From Parvularcula sp. BBD 1991-13 (GTDB taxonomy: Bacteria; Pseudomonadota; Alphaproteobacteria; Caulobacterales; Parvularculaceae): 64,000 nucleotides of DNA. Shown here one piece after another: positions 37,595 through 45,871 of this stretch. Made by a program: the position numbers and the translations under genes. The DNA is taken from the NCBI GenBank assembly GCA_001657385.1, contig LYSZ01000004.1:248001-312000 (forward strand). The letters are read 5' to 3'. The notes beneath the pieces were generated by a model that was not told where the DNA came from, did no database searches, and saw only the letters and a list, made by a program, of their open reading frames with translations. Position 1 is the first letter of the stretch; every line of letters starts with the position of its first letter.

Positions 37595-39439
37595 TCAGTC
37601 GACGTCAAGCGCTTCGCGCTTCATTTCGAGGCGCAGCCATTCTTCCTCCGCGTGCTCCAATTTTTGTTCTACGGCGGACAGGGTTTTCGCGGATCTGTTG
37701 AAAAGCGCCGGGTCGCGGCTGAACAGCGCCGGGTCGGCGAGGGTCTCCTTCAGCCGGGCGATTTCCGCCTGCATCGCCTCCATCTCCCCGGGCAGCTTTT
37801 CCAGCGCATATTGTTCCTTGTAGGACAGCTTGCGCGGGGCCGCATCGCCCGGTTTCGGCCGGGGCTTTTTCGGTTTCGCGCCCGTCCCTGTTGGGCCGAC
37901 GGGCCCGTACCTTAATGAAAGAGCGCTTTTCTCAAGGCCCGGCGCGCTTCCCCGCTGCGCGGTCATGTCGTCATAGCCGCCCGCATAACGCCGCCACACG
38001 CCCGGTTTTTCCGGGTCCGTGGTGATGACCGACTGCACGATGCGGTCGAGAAAGCTGCGGTCGTGGCTGACCAGCAACAGCGCGCCGTCGTAGTCGGCGA
38101 GGAGATCCTCCAGAAGGTCAAGGGTTTCAAGATCGAGGTCGTTTGTCGGCTCGTCCAGCACCATGAGGTTGGATGGCTTGGCCAGCGCCGCCGCGAGCGC
38201 AAGCCGCGCCCGCTCCCCGCCGGACAGCGCGCTCACCGGCGAGCGCCATTGATCTTCCGTAAACAGAAAGTCTTTCAGATAGGTGGCGACGTGTTTCTTC
38301 GCGCCGCCTGCCGTCACCCAGTCGCCGCGCCCGTCGGAAATCGCGTCGGCCGCGCGCATGGCCGGGTCGAGGCTGTCGCGGCCCTGATCGAGGAACAGCA
38401 TCTGCACCCCGGCGCCGAGTTCGACGGCGCCCGCGTCCGGCGCCAGCCGTCCGGTGAGAAGATTGATCAGCGTCGTCTTGCCGGCGCCGTTGGGGCCGAC
38501 GACGCCGATGCGTTCGCCCCGCGTGATCTCGGTTGAAAAGGCGTCGACGACGGCGCGTCCGTCATAGCTCTTCGAAACGCCTTTCGCGACGATCACCCGC
38601 TTGCCGGAGCGTTCGCCCGCGCTCGCGGCGAACCGCACCTGGCCCTGCGGGCGGCGCTCCTCGCGCAGCCGGCTGCGCATCGTCTGCAATTCGGCGACGC
38701 GGCGCATGTTGCGCTTGCGCCGGGCGGTCACGCCGTACCGCATCCAGTCCTCTTCCGCGGCGATCTTTCGGCCAAGCTTGTGTCGGGCCTCTTCCTCCTC
38801 TTCCAGGGTCTTGTCTCGCCAGTCCTCGAACGCGGCGAAGCCCTTGTTCAGAACGCGCGTTTCTCCGCGGTCGAGCCACACGGTTTCTGTCGAGACGGTT
38901 TCGAGAAAGCGCCGGTCGTGACTGATGATCGCCATCGCCGCTTTCATGGCGGCGAGGCGCGCCTCGAGCCAGGCGATCGACGGCAGGTCGAGATGGTTGG
39001 TCGGCTCGTCCAGCAAGACGACGTCCGGGCGGCCCGCCAGCGTTCTTGCGATCGCTGCGCGCCGCCATTCCCCGCCGGACAGCCCCCGCGGCGCGCGGTC
39101 CGGATCAAGGCCGAGTTCCTCCAGCAGCGCCGCCGCCAGGCTCGGGTCCTCCGCCGGGCCGAGCGCGGATGCGGCGTACTCGCCCACGGTCGCAAAGCCT
39201 TCCGGGTCGGGCGCCTGTTCGAGATAGCGCACCGTCGCGCCGGGGTCGACGAAGCGCTCCCCTGCGTCGGGCTCAACAAGGCCGGCGGCGATTTTCATCA
39301 GCGTCGACTTGCCCGATCCGTTGCGGCCCGCCAGCGCGACGCGGGCGCCGGGCGCGAGGTTAAGGTCAACCTTCGTAAAAAGGGGCGCGCCGCCGAATGT
39401 CAGCGCGATGTTCGAAAGAGACAACAACAGGGCGGCCAT
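37595..39439 (-). CDS. ABC-F family ATPase (Uup-like)
   Basis: Soluble duplicated ATPase of 614 residues without membrane segments, of the translation-associated ABC-F class. Domain 1 has Walker A GRNGSGKST, signature LSGGEWRR and Walker B LLDEPTNHLD; domain 2 has GPNGAGKTT, LSGGERARLA and VLDEPTNDLD, with a charged linker between (EEEEEARHKLGRKIAAEEDW). The C-terminal coiled coil (about 530-610) is the DNA/RNA-binding extension seen in Uup. It likely acts on ribosomes. Divergent from an HTH gene. Confidence 0.93.
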   Translation of the reverse strand: MAALLLSLSNIALTFGGAPLFTKVDLNLAPGARVALAGRNGSGKSTLMKIAAGLVEPDAGERFVDPGATVRYLEQAPDPEGFATVGEYAASALGPAEDPSLAAALLEELGLDPDRAPRGLSGGEWRRAAIARTLAGRPDVVLLDEPTNHLDLPSIAWLEARLAAMKAAMAIISHDRRFLETVSTETVWLDRGETRVLNKGFAAFEDWRDKTLEEEEEARHKLGRKIAAEEDWMRYGVTARRKRNMRRVAELQTMRSRLREERRPQGQVRFAASAGERSGKRVIVAKGVSKSYDGRAVVDAFSTEITRGERIGVVGPNGAGKTTLINLLTGRLAPDAGAVELGAGVQMLFLDQGRDSLDPAMRAADAISDGRGDWVTAGGAKKHVATYLKDFLFTEDQWRSPVSALSGGERARLALAAALAKPSNLMVLDEPTNDLDLETLDLLEDLLADYDGALLLVSHDRSFLDRIVQSVITTDPEKPGVWRRYAGGYDDMTAQRGSAPGLEKSALSLRYGPVGPTGTGAKPKKPRPKPGDAAPRKLSYKEQYALEKLPGEMEAMQAEIARLKETLADPALFSRDPALFNRSAKTLSAVEQKLEHAEEEWLRLEMKREALDVD

Positions 39440-39453
39440 GGGTCCGGTCAGCG

Positions 39454-39489
39454 CGTAATTACTTTTACCAATTATTGCAACTAAAAGGC
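39454..39489 (+). promoter_or_regulatory. shared upstream motif, copy 2
   Basis: CGTAATT, TTTTACC and ACTAAAAGGC occur in the same order as at 29671-29692, but with about 14 extra bases in total between the blocks. It ends 49 bp before the HTH gene start. Confidence 0.35.
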
Positions 39490-39538
39490 GTATACTGGAT
39501 TGTCAGCGCAATTTCGCTGGGGGTTGGACGGAAACAGC

Positions 39539-40066
39539 ATGCATCCGCTCAGGCAGTATTTAATGAGCGTAGACGAACCGATTACAGACTTCGCAGCTCG
39601 CGTCGGCGCGTCCCGACAGACCTTGTATCGCATCATCAGCCGCGCGCAAGCGCCCAAGCCGGCCCTGGCGCGGATGATCATCGAGGCGACCGGCGGCGCC
39701 GTTACGTGGGAAGCGCTTTACGAGGATGGGCGATACGGTCTTGCGCGTCCTGACGCGCCGGCGCCGGCGCCGCTTGTCCTGGAGCCGGCGCCCCTGAAGA
39801 CGGCGATCGCCGCGGTATACGGTCATTTCGCTCCGGCGACCGCGTCGTCGACGCCGGACGGCTTCGTCTCGATGGGCGTCAAGGCGGCGATCGCCGTCAA
39901 CGACGCCCTGTCTCAGCTCGGCGGCGATCCGGATACGGATCGGCTGTCTCTCGCCTTGCGGCCGGTGTTGGAATGCATGTTGAGCAAGGGGGGCGCGCGG
40001 CTTTCGCCGTCGACGGTGGACCGCGCGGTCAAGCTCGGCGTGGAGCTGTACAACAACGCCTGCTGA
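39539..40066 (+). CDS. helix-turn-helix regulator, Cro/YdaS-like N-terminus
   Basis: 175 residues. The first 55 form a Cro-like HTH (DFAARVGASRQTLYRIISRAQAPKPALARMIIEATGG, then VTWEALYED). A Pro-rich linker (about 68-88) leads to an unrecognised helical domain (about 90-175) that may bind a ligand or dimerise. ATG 39539 has GGACGGAAA upstream; ATG 39563 is an alternative. The operator is unknown, but the repeated upstream motif is a candidate. Confidence 0.8.
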   Translation: MHPLRQYLMSVDEPITDFAARVGASRQTLYRIISRAQAPKPALARMIIEATGGAVTWEALYEDGRYGLARPDAPAPAPLVLEPAPLKTAIAAVYGHFAPATASSTPDGFVSMGVKAAIAVNDALSQLGGDPDTDRLSLALRPVLECMLSKGGARLSPSTVDRAVKLGVELYNNAC

Positions 40067-40095
40067 GGATCTCAGGGCCCGCGCGCGCGGTCCCT

Positions 40096-41145
40096 TTATC
40101 CCGCGGCCCGTTCCTTCGCGGAAGGCGTTTGCACGGCCTCGCTGTTGCGCGACGGCGTCGTTCCCGACGGAACGGCGGGGCCGCCGCCCGGCTTTGCATC
40201 GGTTTCCAGACACGCGCGCATGAAATGCGCGATGTCTTCATAGGCGCTTTTGGCCTCGTTCATGGCCCAGTGCATGTGGAAGAGGTGAAACATGCCGTCG
40301 AACGCGCGCAGGATGACGGGGTTGCCGGCGGCGCGCATCTTTTCCGCCAGCCGCGCGGAGTCGCCGAGACACACTTCCCGCGTGCCTACGTGAATCAGCA
40401 TCGGCGGCAGGCCGGTCATGTCGCCATAGAGCGGCGAGACGCGCGGATCGTCCAGCGTTTCGTCCGGCGCGTAGAACTGGAACAGTTTGCGCACGTTGCG
40501 TCCGGCGTTGCTGGCGATCAGCGGATCGTGGCCGTCGATGGTGATGTGGGTGTCGCTGTGGCCCATGCCGTCAAGGGCCGGCGAAATCAGCACCGCCGCG
40601 CTCGGCAGGGCAAGGCCTTCGTCGCGCCAGCGCAGCATGTTCGCAAGGCCGAGACAGCCGCCGACGGAATCGGCGAGCAGGATGATGCGCCTGTCGGGGG
40701 CCTGGTCGAGAAGGGCGCGGTACACCGCGTCGATCTGGTCATAGGCGACCGGGAACCGCGCTTCCGGCAGGAGCGCGTAATCGACGCCGATGGCTTCCAG
40801 CCCGCTCAGCTGGCAGGCGGGCAGAACGGTCGATGCGTTGACCTCGGGCGAGCCGGCGAGAAAACCGCCGCCATGCACATACAGGATCAGGTCGCCCCCG
40901 GCATGGGTCGCGCCGGTTTCATAGCGCATGCAGGGCACGCCGGCGATGCTCAGCTCGGTGAGGCGGAAATCGAAGTCGATTTCATCGCGCATTTTCAGCC
41001 AGGCTTCGTGCGCAAGGCGCCGCGCCAGGCCCCGGGTCAGCGGATTGCGCCAGGTGTCGAGCGTCGGATAGGGCTGAAGACGGGTGAGCCTCGCCTTTGC
41101 GCCCGGACTGAGCGCTTCGCTGATGCGTTTGGCAAATAGCGGCAT
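40096..41145 (-). CDS. alpha/beta-hydrolase, hormone-sensitive-lipase family
   Basis: Cytoplasmic esterase-like protein of 349 residues. The oxyanion HGGG motif is present in LILYVHGGGFLAGSPE, and the nucleophile Ser lies in LLADSVGGCLG (canonical GDSAGG altered to ADSVGG). The catalytic Asp is expected in the strand after LIHVGTRE, and the His in AFDGMFHLFHMHW. Natural substrate unknown; short-chain acyl esters are typical of the family. The C-terminal 35 residues are a polar tail absent from most relatives. Located 222 bp downstream of the DHS-like gene. Confidence 0.85.
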   Translation of the reverse strand: MPLFAKRISEALSPGAKARLTRLQPYPTLDTWRNPLTRGLARRLAHEAWLKMRDEIDFDFRLTELSIAGVPCMRYETGATHAGGDLILYVHGGGFLAGSPEVNASTVLPACQLSGLEAIGVDYALLPEARFPVAYDQIDAVYRALLDQAPDRRIILLADSVGGCLGLANMLRWRDEGLALPSAAVLISPALDGMGHSDTHITIDGHDPLIASNAGRNVRKLFQFYAPDETLDDPRVSPLYGDMTGLPPMLIHVGTREVCLGDSARLAEKMRAAGNPVILRAFDGMFHLFHMHWAMNEAKSAYEDIAHFMRACLETDAKPGGGPAVPSGTTPSRNSEAVQTPSAKERAAG

Positions 41146-41168
41146 GGTGTGTCCCGTCTTCGGAAAGC

Positions 41169-41348
41169 ATGCGTGAACAAGTGCGCCTGAAGATGAAAGA
41201 AGAGGGAAAACATGACGTTAACAGGATCGGTGAAATCAGCTCGAAAGCGCCGAAAAAGCGCTCCGGGCGCGCGTTCGGCGTCGTCGCGCGGTTACTGAAT
41301 CCTAAACAGGATTTAACGCCCGGCGGGCAATCGCGCGACGGGCGTTAA
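41169..41348 (+). CDS. possible 59-residue basic protein
   Basis: A frame from ATG 41169 (MREQVRLKMKEEGKHDV) to TAA 41346-41348 is rich in Lys/Arg. It runs divergently from the hydrolase and ends inside the terminator stem of the DHS-like gene. Its third positions are less G/C-biased than those of neighbours and the ribosome site is weak, so it may not be real. Confidence 0.25.
   Translation: MREQVRLKMKEEGKHDVNRIGEISSKAPKKRSGRAFGVVARLLNPKQDLTPGGQSRDGR
41313..41348 (-). terminator. stem-loop after the DHS-like gene
   Basis: Perfect 10-bp stem TTAACGCCCG (41313-41322)/CGGGCGTTAA (41339-41348) with a 16-base loop, 19 bp after the minus-strand stop at 41368. The sequence beyond is AATCC, so there is only a short A/T tract. 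Confidence 0.55.
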
Positions 41349-41367
41349 GGCGTCGTCCGTATGCGGT

Positions 41368-42417
41368 TCAGGCGAACAGGCGCGCCCAGCCGCGAGGGCT
41401 GCGCGCCTTCCAGGCGCCGCGGTGATAGGCGTCCGAGGCGATGAGCGGGGCGATGGTGGTGGCCTCGGCGAACACCATCTGCTCGTAGGCGACGTCGACC
41501 TTGCCCCACGAACAGGCTTCCTTGAGCGTGGAGGACGAGCACGCGCCGTCGCGCACGTCGGCGACCGTGATCTGCACCGCATATTTGTGCATCTCGACCT
41601 CCTGGCCGAGGATTTCGGCGCAGACAACCGTGTCCTGAACGAAGTTTTTCGGCACGCCGCCGCCGACCATGAACAGGCCGGACGCGCCCGCCTGCATCTT
41701 GATTTCCGTCAGCTCACGGAAGTCCGCGACCGCGTCGATCGATAGATAGGGCTTGCCCGCCTTGATGCGCTCGACCTGATGCTTGACGAGGCCGAAGCCG
41801 GCGGAGGAATCCGTAAAGGCGGGGCAGAAGATCGGAACGCCCGCCTTGTACGCCTCCTCGATCAGGGAGCCCGGCTTCTTCGCGCCGCCCTCGGCCAGGA
41901 ACCGGCCCATGGCGTGAATGAAGCCGCGCGAGGACAAAGGCCCCTCGGGCAGGGCTTCGGCGATCTCGTAGATCGCGTGGTCGCAGGCCTGAAGCTCTTC
42001 CTCGTCGATATAGGTGTCGTAGATGCGGTCGATGTAAAGATCGCGCAGCACCCGGTCGTCGGGGATCTCGCGCGCCTGATAGTGCCTGAAGCCCAGCGCC
42101 TCGAAGAAGTCCATGTCGACGATGGAGGCGCCGGTGGCGACGATGGCGTCGATCATGTTGTTCTTCACCATGTCGCGCCACACATGCATGCAGCCGCCGG
42201 CCGAGGTTGAGCCGGCGAGGGTCAGAAACACCGTGCAGTCATTGTCTTCCAGCGCCATGTTGTAGATGCGCGCCGCGCGGGCGGCGTCGCGTGAGGTGAA
42301 AGACATATTTTCCCAGGCGTCGATCACGGGGCGGGCGTCGAAGGCGGTGATGTTGAAATGCTCGACCGGCCGGCTGAGGAGTTCGGCCTTGCGGTTGTCG
42401 GCGGGGGCGTCGGTCAT
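41368..42417 (-). CDS. deoxyhypusine-synthase-like protein
   Basis: 349-residue NAD-binding protein of the deoxyhypusine/homospermidine synthase family. Features: TVFLTLAGSTSAGG (NAD-binding start), IVATGASIVDMDF, the substrate segment PAFTDSSAGFGL and VGGGVPKNFVQD, and K306 in EACSWGKVD aligning with the enzyme-intermediate lysine. Bacteria lack eIF5A, so bacterial members probably aminobutylate a polyamine to give homospermidine (inference from the family). The upstream gene is an ornithine decarboxylase 51 bp away on the same strand, which makes putrescine, consistent with that idea. Confidence 0.88.
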   Translation of the reverse strand: MTDAPADNRKAELLSRPVEHFNITAFDARPVIDAWENMSFTSRDAARAARIYNMALEDNDCTVFLTLAGSTSAGGCMHVWRDMVKNNMIDAIVATGASIVDMDFFEALGFRHYQAREIPDDRVLRDLYIDRIYDTYIDEEELQACDHAIYEIAEALPEGPLSSRGFIHAMGRFLAEGGAKKPGSLIEEAYKAGVPIFCPAFTDSSAGFGLVKHQVERIKAGKPYLSIDAVADFRELTEIKMQAGASGLFMVGGGVPKNFVQDTVVCAEILGQEVEMHKYAVQITVADVRDGACSSSTLKEACSWGKVDVAYEQMVFAEATTIAPLIASDAYHRGAWKARSPRGWARLFA

Positions 42418-42468
42418 GAGATGCGGTCCTTTACGGCGCCGCCGCCGGCGCGGCGGCGGCTTGCCGGG

Positions 42469-43662
42469 TTAGTCGATATGTTGTCCGTAGGCGGAAAGGC
42501 TGTCCGCTTGCGGCGCCGCGTAAGCGGAGGCGAAAGGCGCGTCCTCCAGCACCGCCTCGCGGTAAACGCCGAAGCCGTTGAAGCCGCCCGCGAGCGCCGC
42601 CCCATAGGCGCCGGTCTGGCCGATTTCGATGTAATCGCCCTCGCTCACATCCGCCGGCAGCATGAACGGGCCGGCCATGGCGTCGATGGAATCGCAGGTC
42701 GGCCCGTATAACCGGAACGGCGCGAGAGGACGGCGCGGGCCGCCGGCCTCGCGCAGGAGGCGCGCCGGAAATACGAGCCCGCCATGGGCGGCGTCGAACA
42801 GCGCGCCGTACCCTCCGTCATTGAGATAAAGCGCGTCGCGCTTGCGCAACTCGACGCGCACCACGTGACTGCCCGCCTCGGCGCAGAGCGCGCGGCCCGG
42901 TTCGCACCACAGATCGGCGTTTTCCAGAACCGGCATGGCTTCGAACGCCGTCTCGATTTCGCGGACGTAGTCTTCCATCGGCGGCGGCGTCAGGCCCGGA
43001 TAGGCGCAAGGGAACCCGCCGCCCACATCGACGATGTCAACGGTGACGCCCGCCTTGCGGATCGTCGATCCGACCGCCGTCATGGCGAGGCGCCAGGCGT
43101 CCGGCCGCATGCATTGCGAGCCGACATGGAACGAAACCCCCAGCTCTTCGGCGGCGCGCCGCGCTTCGCGCAGGAGAAGCACCGCCTCCGCGCCCTCGGC
43201 GCCGAATTTCCGCTCCAGCTTGTGCTGGGCGTAATCCGACGCGACGGCGAGGCGCACGATGATATGCAGGTCTTTCGCATTGTCGGTTTCGGCGAGCAGC
43301 TTGGCCAGCTCCTCCGCCGTGTCGACGGCGAAAATACGCACGCCGTATTCGAAATACGCCGCGCGGATCGCCGCGCGGGATTTCACGGGGTGCATGAAGG
43401 CGAGGGTTGCCTCCGGGCGGCGCTCCGCGACCAGCTTGATTTCCGGCAGCGAGGCGACGTCGAACCAGGACACGCCCGCGCGGCAGACCGCGTCGATGAC
43501 GGCCGGATGCGGGTTGGCTTTCACCGCATACAGAACGTCGCCGGGAAAACGGCGCACGAACCAGTCGGCGGCTTTTTCCGCCGCGTGGGGGCGCACGCAA
43601 TGAACGGGTAAGTCCGGTTTGGACGCTAGGACCAGCGCAAGCGCTGAAGTGTGCCTTTCCAT
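42469..43662 (-). CDS. ornithine decarboxylase-type PLP enzyme (group IV)
   Basis: PLP-dependent decarboxylase of the alanine-racemase fold making putrescine from ornithine, 397 residues. PLP lysine K48 sits in YAVKANPHP; the phosphate-binding GGGFPCAYPG and CEPGRALCAEAG are present; the catalytic Cys is C323 in GPTCDSIDA, the C-D-x-x-D type expected for ornithine. The frame is open upstream to ATG 43743, which would add 27 residues that cover the leader hairpin; the ATG at 43662, just 3' of the hairpin, gives the usual family length. The DHS-like gene follows. Confidence 0.9.
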   Translation of the reverse strand: MERHTSALALVLASKPDLPVHCVRPHAAEKAADWFVRRFPGDVLYAVKANPHPAVIDAVCRAGVSWFDVASLPEIKLVAERRPEATLAFMHPVKSRAAIRAAYFEYGVRIFAVDTAEELAKLLAETDNAKDLHIIVRLAVASDYAQHKLERKFGAEGAEAVLLLREARRAAEELGVSFHVGSQCMRPDAWRLAMTAVGSTIRKAGVTVDIVDVGGGFPCAYPGLTPPPMEDYVREIETAFEAMPVLENADLWCEPGRALCAEAGSHVVRVELRKRDALYLNDGGYGALFDAAHGGLVFPARLLREAGGPRRPLAPFRLYGPTCDSIDAMAGPFMLPADVSEGDYIEIGQTGAYGAALAGGFNGFGVYREAVLEDAPFASAYAAPQADSLSAYGQHID

Positions 43663-43664
43663 CT

Positions 43665-43722
43665 CATGGAACCTCGCAAAAGCAGCTTCGACCAAGCGCC
43701 AATCTTGCGGAGAGGTTCCATG
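43665..43722 (-). ncRNA. speF-type leader hairpin of the polyamine operon
   Basis: On the minus strand, CATGGAACCTCTCCGCAA pairs with TTGCGAGGTTCCATG around a loop containing TTGGCGCTTGGTCGAAGC, a long imperfect hairpin ending 2 bases before ATG 43662. The only ribosome-binding-like GAGG for that start is inside the 3' arm, so the stem would hide it. A conserved hairpin RNA upstream of alphaproteobacterial ornithine decarboxylase genes (speF leader) has been described; identity with it is recognised from memory, not searched. Confidence 0.65.
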
Positions 43723-44019
43723 GGATTGGCGGAATCGCGACATAAATAACGTGTTTTGCGTTGTAAAGGGCAAAATTGCGTCAGATCTCCTGTTTTTGTT
43801 CGGGCGTTTCGCCGTCTCCTTCATCTCAATGTCGGCCGTTTCCCGGCGATTGTTGCTGAACCTTAATTTAAATCTCTGATTTGGATGAGAATTCGACACC
43901 GGCCGGGCAGGCCGGCGCGCCGGTTCACGGCTTGGCCCCGCCATACGGGTTAGGTTAGGGTGCGCCCGGACTGCGCTACACATGGCGACGATCAGGCAAT
44001 CATCAACAGGAGATTTTCC
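43723..44019. other. divergent region between polyamine operon and FKBP gene
   Basis: No gene supported. It must hold the promoter transcribing the leader (minus) and that of the FKBP lipoprotein (plus). A GC-rich palindromic patch (CCGGCCGGGCAGGCCGG) occurs near 43902-43918 and the stretch 43850-43890 is A/T-rich. Confidence 0.4.
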
Positions 44020-45039
44020 TTGCGCACTTTATGGATAACGGCGGGCGCGGCGGCGCTGATGCTGGCGGCTTGCGGACAGGATGCGACGGAAAAGGCGGCG
44101 GAAGAGCCGGCGGACGTCTCGGCAGCGCCGTCCGAAGACGCGGCGGGTCCCAAAACCGAAGACGGCGGCGATGGGACTGCGCAAGCGGCGGACGCGGCCG
44201 AGACCGAGGCCCGTCTGCGCGAACAGTTCGAAACCCTGGCGGCGGAGAACCTCGCCGCATCGACCGCCTTTCTGGAGGAAAACGCCAAGGCCGGCGACGT
44301 CAAGACCACCGAAAGCGGTCTTCAGTACAAGGTGCTGGAAAAAGGTTCGCAAGACGGCGCCTCGCCCGTCGCGACCGACCTCGTAACCGTGCATTACGTC
44401 GGGACACTGCGCAACGGTTCGGAATTCGATTCCTCGCGCGCGCGGGGCGAGCCGGCGCGCTTTCCCCTGAACCGGGTCATCCGCGGCTGGACCGAAGGTC
44501 TGCAACTGATGCGCGAGGGGGACACCTACCGCTTCTTCCTGCCGCCGGATCTTGCCTACGGCCCCTCGGGCAGCGGGCCGATGATCGGTCCGAACGAAGC
44601 GCTGATTTTTGACGTGGAGCTGATCAAAGTGACGAACCCTGAACGAAACCTGCAGCAGGCGACCGACTTCCTTTCCGAAAACGCCAAGAAAGAGGGCGTT
44701 CAGTCGACCGAGTCGGGACTGCAATACATGGTGCTGTCCGAAGGCGAGGAGGGCGGCAAAAGCCCGTCCGCCAGCGATACGGTCGAGGTGCATTATCAGG
44801 GTACGCTGCTTGACGGCTCGGAATTCGATTCCTCCTACAAGCGCGGACAGACCATCGAGTTTCCCCTGAACCGGGTCATCCCAGGATGGACCGAAGGGGT
44901 GCAGTTGATGAGCGAAGGCGACAAGTATCGCTTTTTCATCCCGCCCGCGCTCGGCTATGGCGAGCGCGGCACGCCGGGCGGGCCGATCGGCCCGAACGAG
45001 GCGTTGATCTTCGAGGTTGAACTGGTCGCGGTGAAATAG
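44020..45039 (+). CDS. tandem FKBP-domain lipoprotein
   Basis: Peptidyl-prolyl isomerase with two FKBP domains, 339 residues, probably anchored in the periplasmic face of a membrane. It starts with TTG at 44020, supported by AGGAGA seven bases upstream and by the resulting compact lipoprotein signal MRTLWITAGAAALMLAAC (lipobox LAAC, Cys18, next residue Gly). Residues 22-75 are acidic, Pro/Ala-rich. The two FKBP units (about 95-205 and 210-339) repeat ESGLQY(K/M)VL, (VT/VE)VHY(V/Q)GTL, GSEFDSS, FPLNRVI.GWTEG(L/V)QLM and EALIF(D/E)VELV. A bidirectional terminator follows. Confidence 0.92.
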   Translation: MRTLWITAGAAALMLAACGQDATEKAAEEPADVSAAPSEDAAGPKTEDGGDGTAQAADAAETEARLREQFETLAAENLAASTAFLEENAKAGDVKTTESGLQYKVLEKGSQDGASPVATDLVTVHYVGTLRNGSEFDSSRARGEPARFPLNRVIRGWTEGLQLMREGDTYRFFLPPDLAYGPSGSGPMIGPNEALIFDVELIKVTNPERNLQQATDFLSENAKKEGVQSTESGLQYMVLSEGEEGGKSPSASDTVEVHYQGTLLDGSEFDSSYKRGQTIEFPLNRVIPGWTEGVQLMSEGDKYRFFIPPALGYGERGTPGGPIGPNEALIFEVELVAVK

Positions 45040-45097
45040 TCCGGCGCGCGCCTGGGCGGCCCTTGCGAAGAGGTTTCTTTAAAAGGCCGTCCCGCTT

Positions 45098-45129
45098 CAG
45101 GGCGTGACCTTTTCAGGGCGTGACCTTTT
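45098..45129. repeat. perfect 16-bp tandem duplication
   Basis: CAGGGCGTGACCTTTT occurs twice head to tail in the 3' region of the FKBP gene, just before the terminator. Confidence 0.9.
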
Positions 45130-45139
45130 TGCGAACCGG

Positions 45140-45168
45140 AAAACCCCCGCCCGTGCGGCGGGGGTTTT
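45140..45168. terminator. bidirectional terminator between FKBP and azoreductase genes
   Basis: Perfect 12-bp stem AAAACCCCCGCC/GGCGGGGGTTTT with a 5-base loop. T-tracts on both strands let it serve the convergent genes ending at 45039 and 45210. Confidence 0.92.
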
Positions 45169-45209
45169 CTGTTGACGGCGGGCATTGCGCCAGCGGGGCG
45201 ATGCCGGCG

Positions 45210-45824
45210 TCAGGCCGAGAGCGCCCTGACGGTCTCGCCCGTTTGCGCCGTTGCGCGCGCCCTGGCGGCGTCCGGATCGACCATCAACTGATCCGCGGCG
45301 ATGACGCAGACGTCGTTGACGCCGATGAAGCCGAGCAGGTGTTTGAGATAGCCCACCGCGAAATCCTGCGGCGAGCCGACCGCCGTGCCGCCCGACGCGA
45401 CGGCGATCACCGCGCGCTTGTTCTCCAGAAGGCCGACCGGCCCGGTCTCGGTGTACTGGAAGGTCACGCGGGCGCGCGCAATCAGGTCGATCCACGCTTT
45501 AAGCGCCGCAGGGATGCTGAAATTATAAATCGGCGTACTGATCACAATCACGTCGGCGGCCTTCAACTCCGCGACAAGCCGGTCGGAATGACCCAGCCGG
45601 GCCGATTGCTCGGCGCTGCGGTCTTCCGCCGGGGTGAAATTGGCGTTGATCCAGTCCTCGTCGACATGCGGGACGCCGCCGCCGAGATCGCGGTCGACGA
45701 CCGCGGTCCGAACGCCGGCGGCGTTGAGGTCGGCGAGGAAGGTTCGCGCAAGCTCGCGGCTGACAGAGCCCTCGGTGCGGCCGCTTGCCGCGACATGCAG
45801 GATGTTGAGGGGTGATGCGGACAT
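45210..45824 (-). CDS. FMN-dependent NADH:quinone/azo reductase, AzoR type
   Basis: Flavodoxin-fold two-electron reductase of 204 residues, with the FMN-binding N-terminus LNILHVAASGRTEGSVSRELA, the PIYNFSIPAALKAWID motif and the GPVGLLENKRAVIAVASGG segment typical of AzoR. It detoxifies quinones and azo compounds in the cytoplasm. A DoxX gene lies 47 bp upstream on the same strand and a LysR regulator is divergent from both, a common arrangement for quinone or electrophile stress response. Confidence 0.9.
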   Translation of the reverse strand: MSASPLNILHVAASGRTEGSVSRELARTFLADLNAAGVRTAVVDRDLGGGVPHVDEDWINANFTPAEDRSAEQSARLGHSDRLVAELKAADVIVISTPIYNFSIPAALKAWIDLIARARVTFQYTETGPVGLLENKRAVIAVASGGTAVGSPQDFAVGYLKHLLGFIGVNDVCVIAADQLMVDPDAARARATAQTGETVRALSA

Positions 45825-45871
45825 GGGGGTCTCCTTTCTGTGGGGATCGCGATGATGGGGTCAGAACAGCA

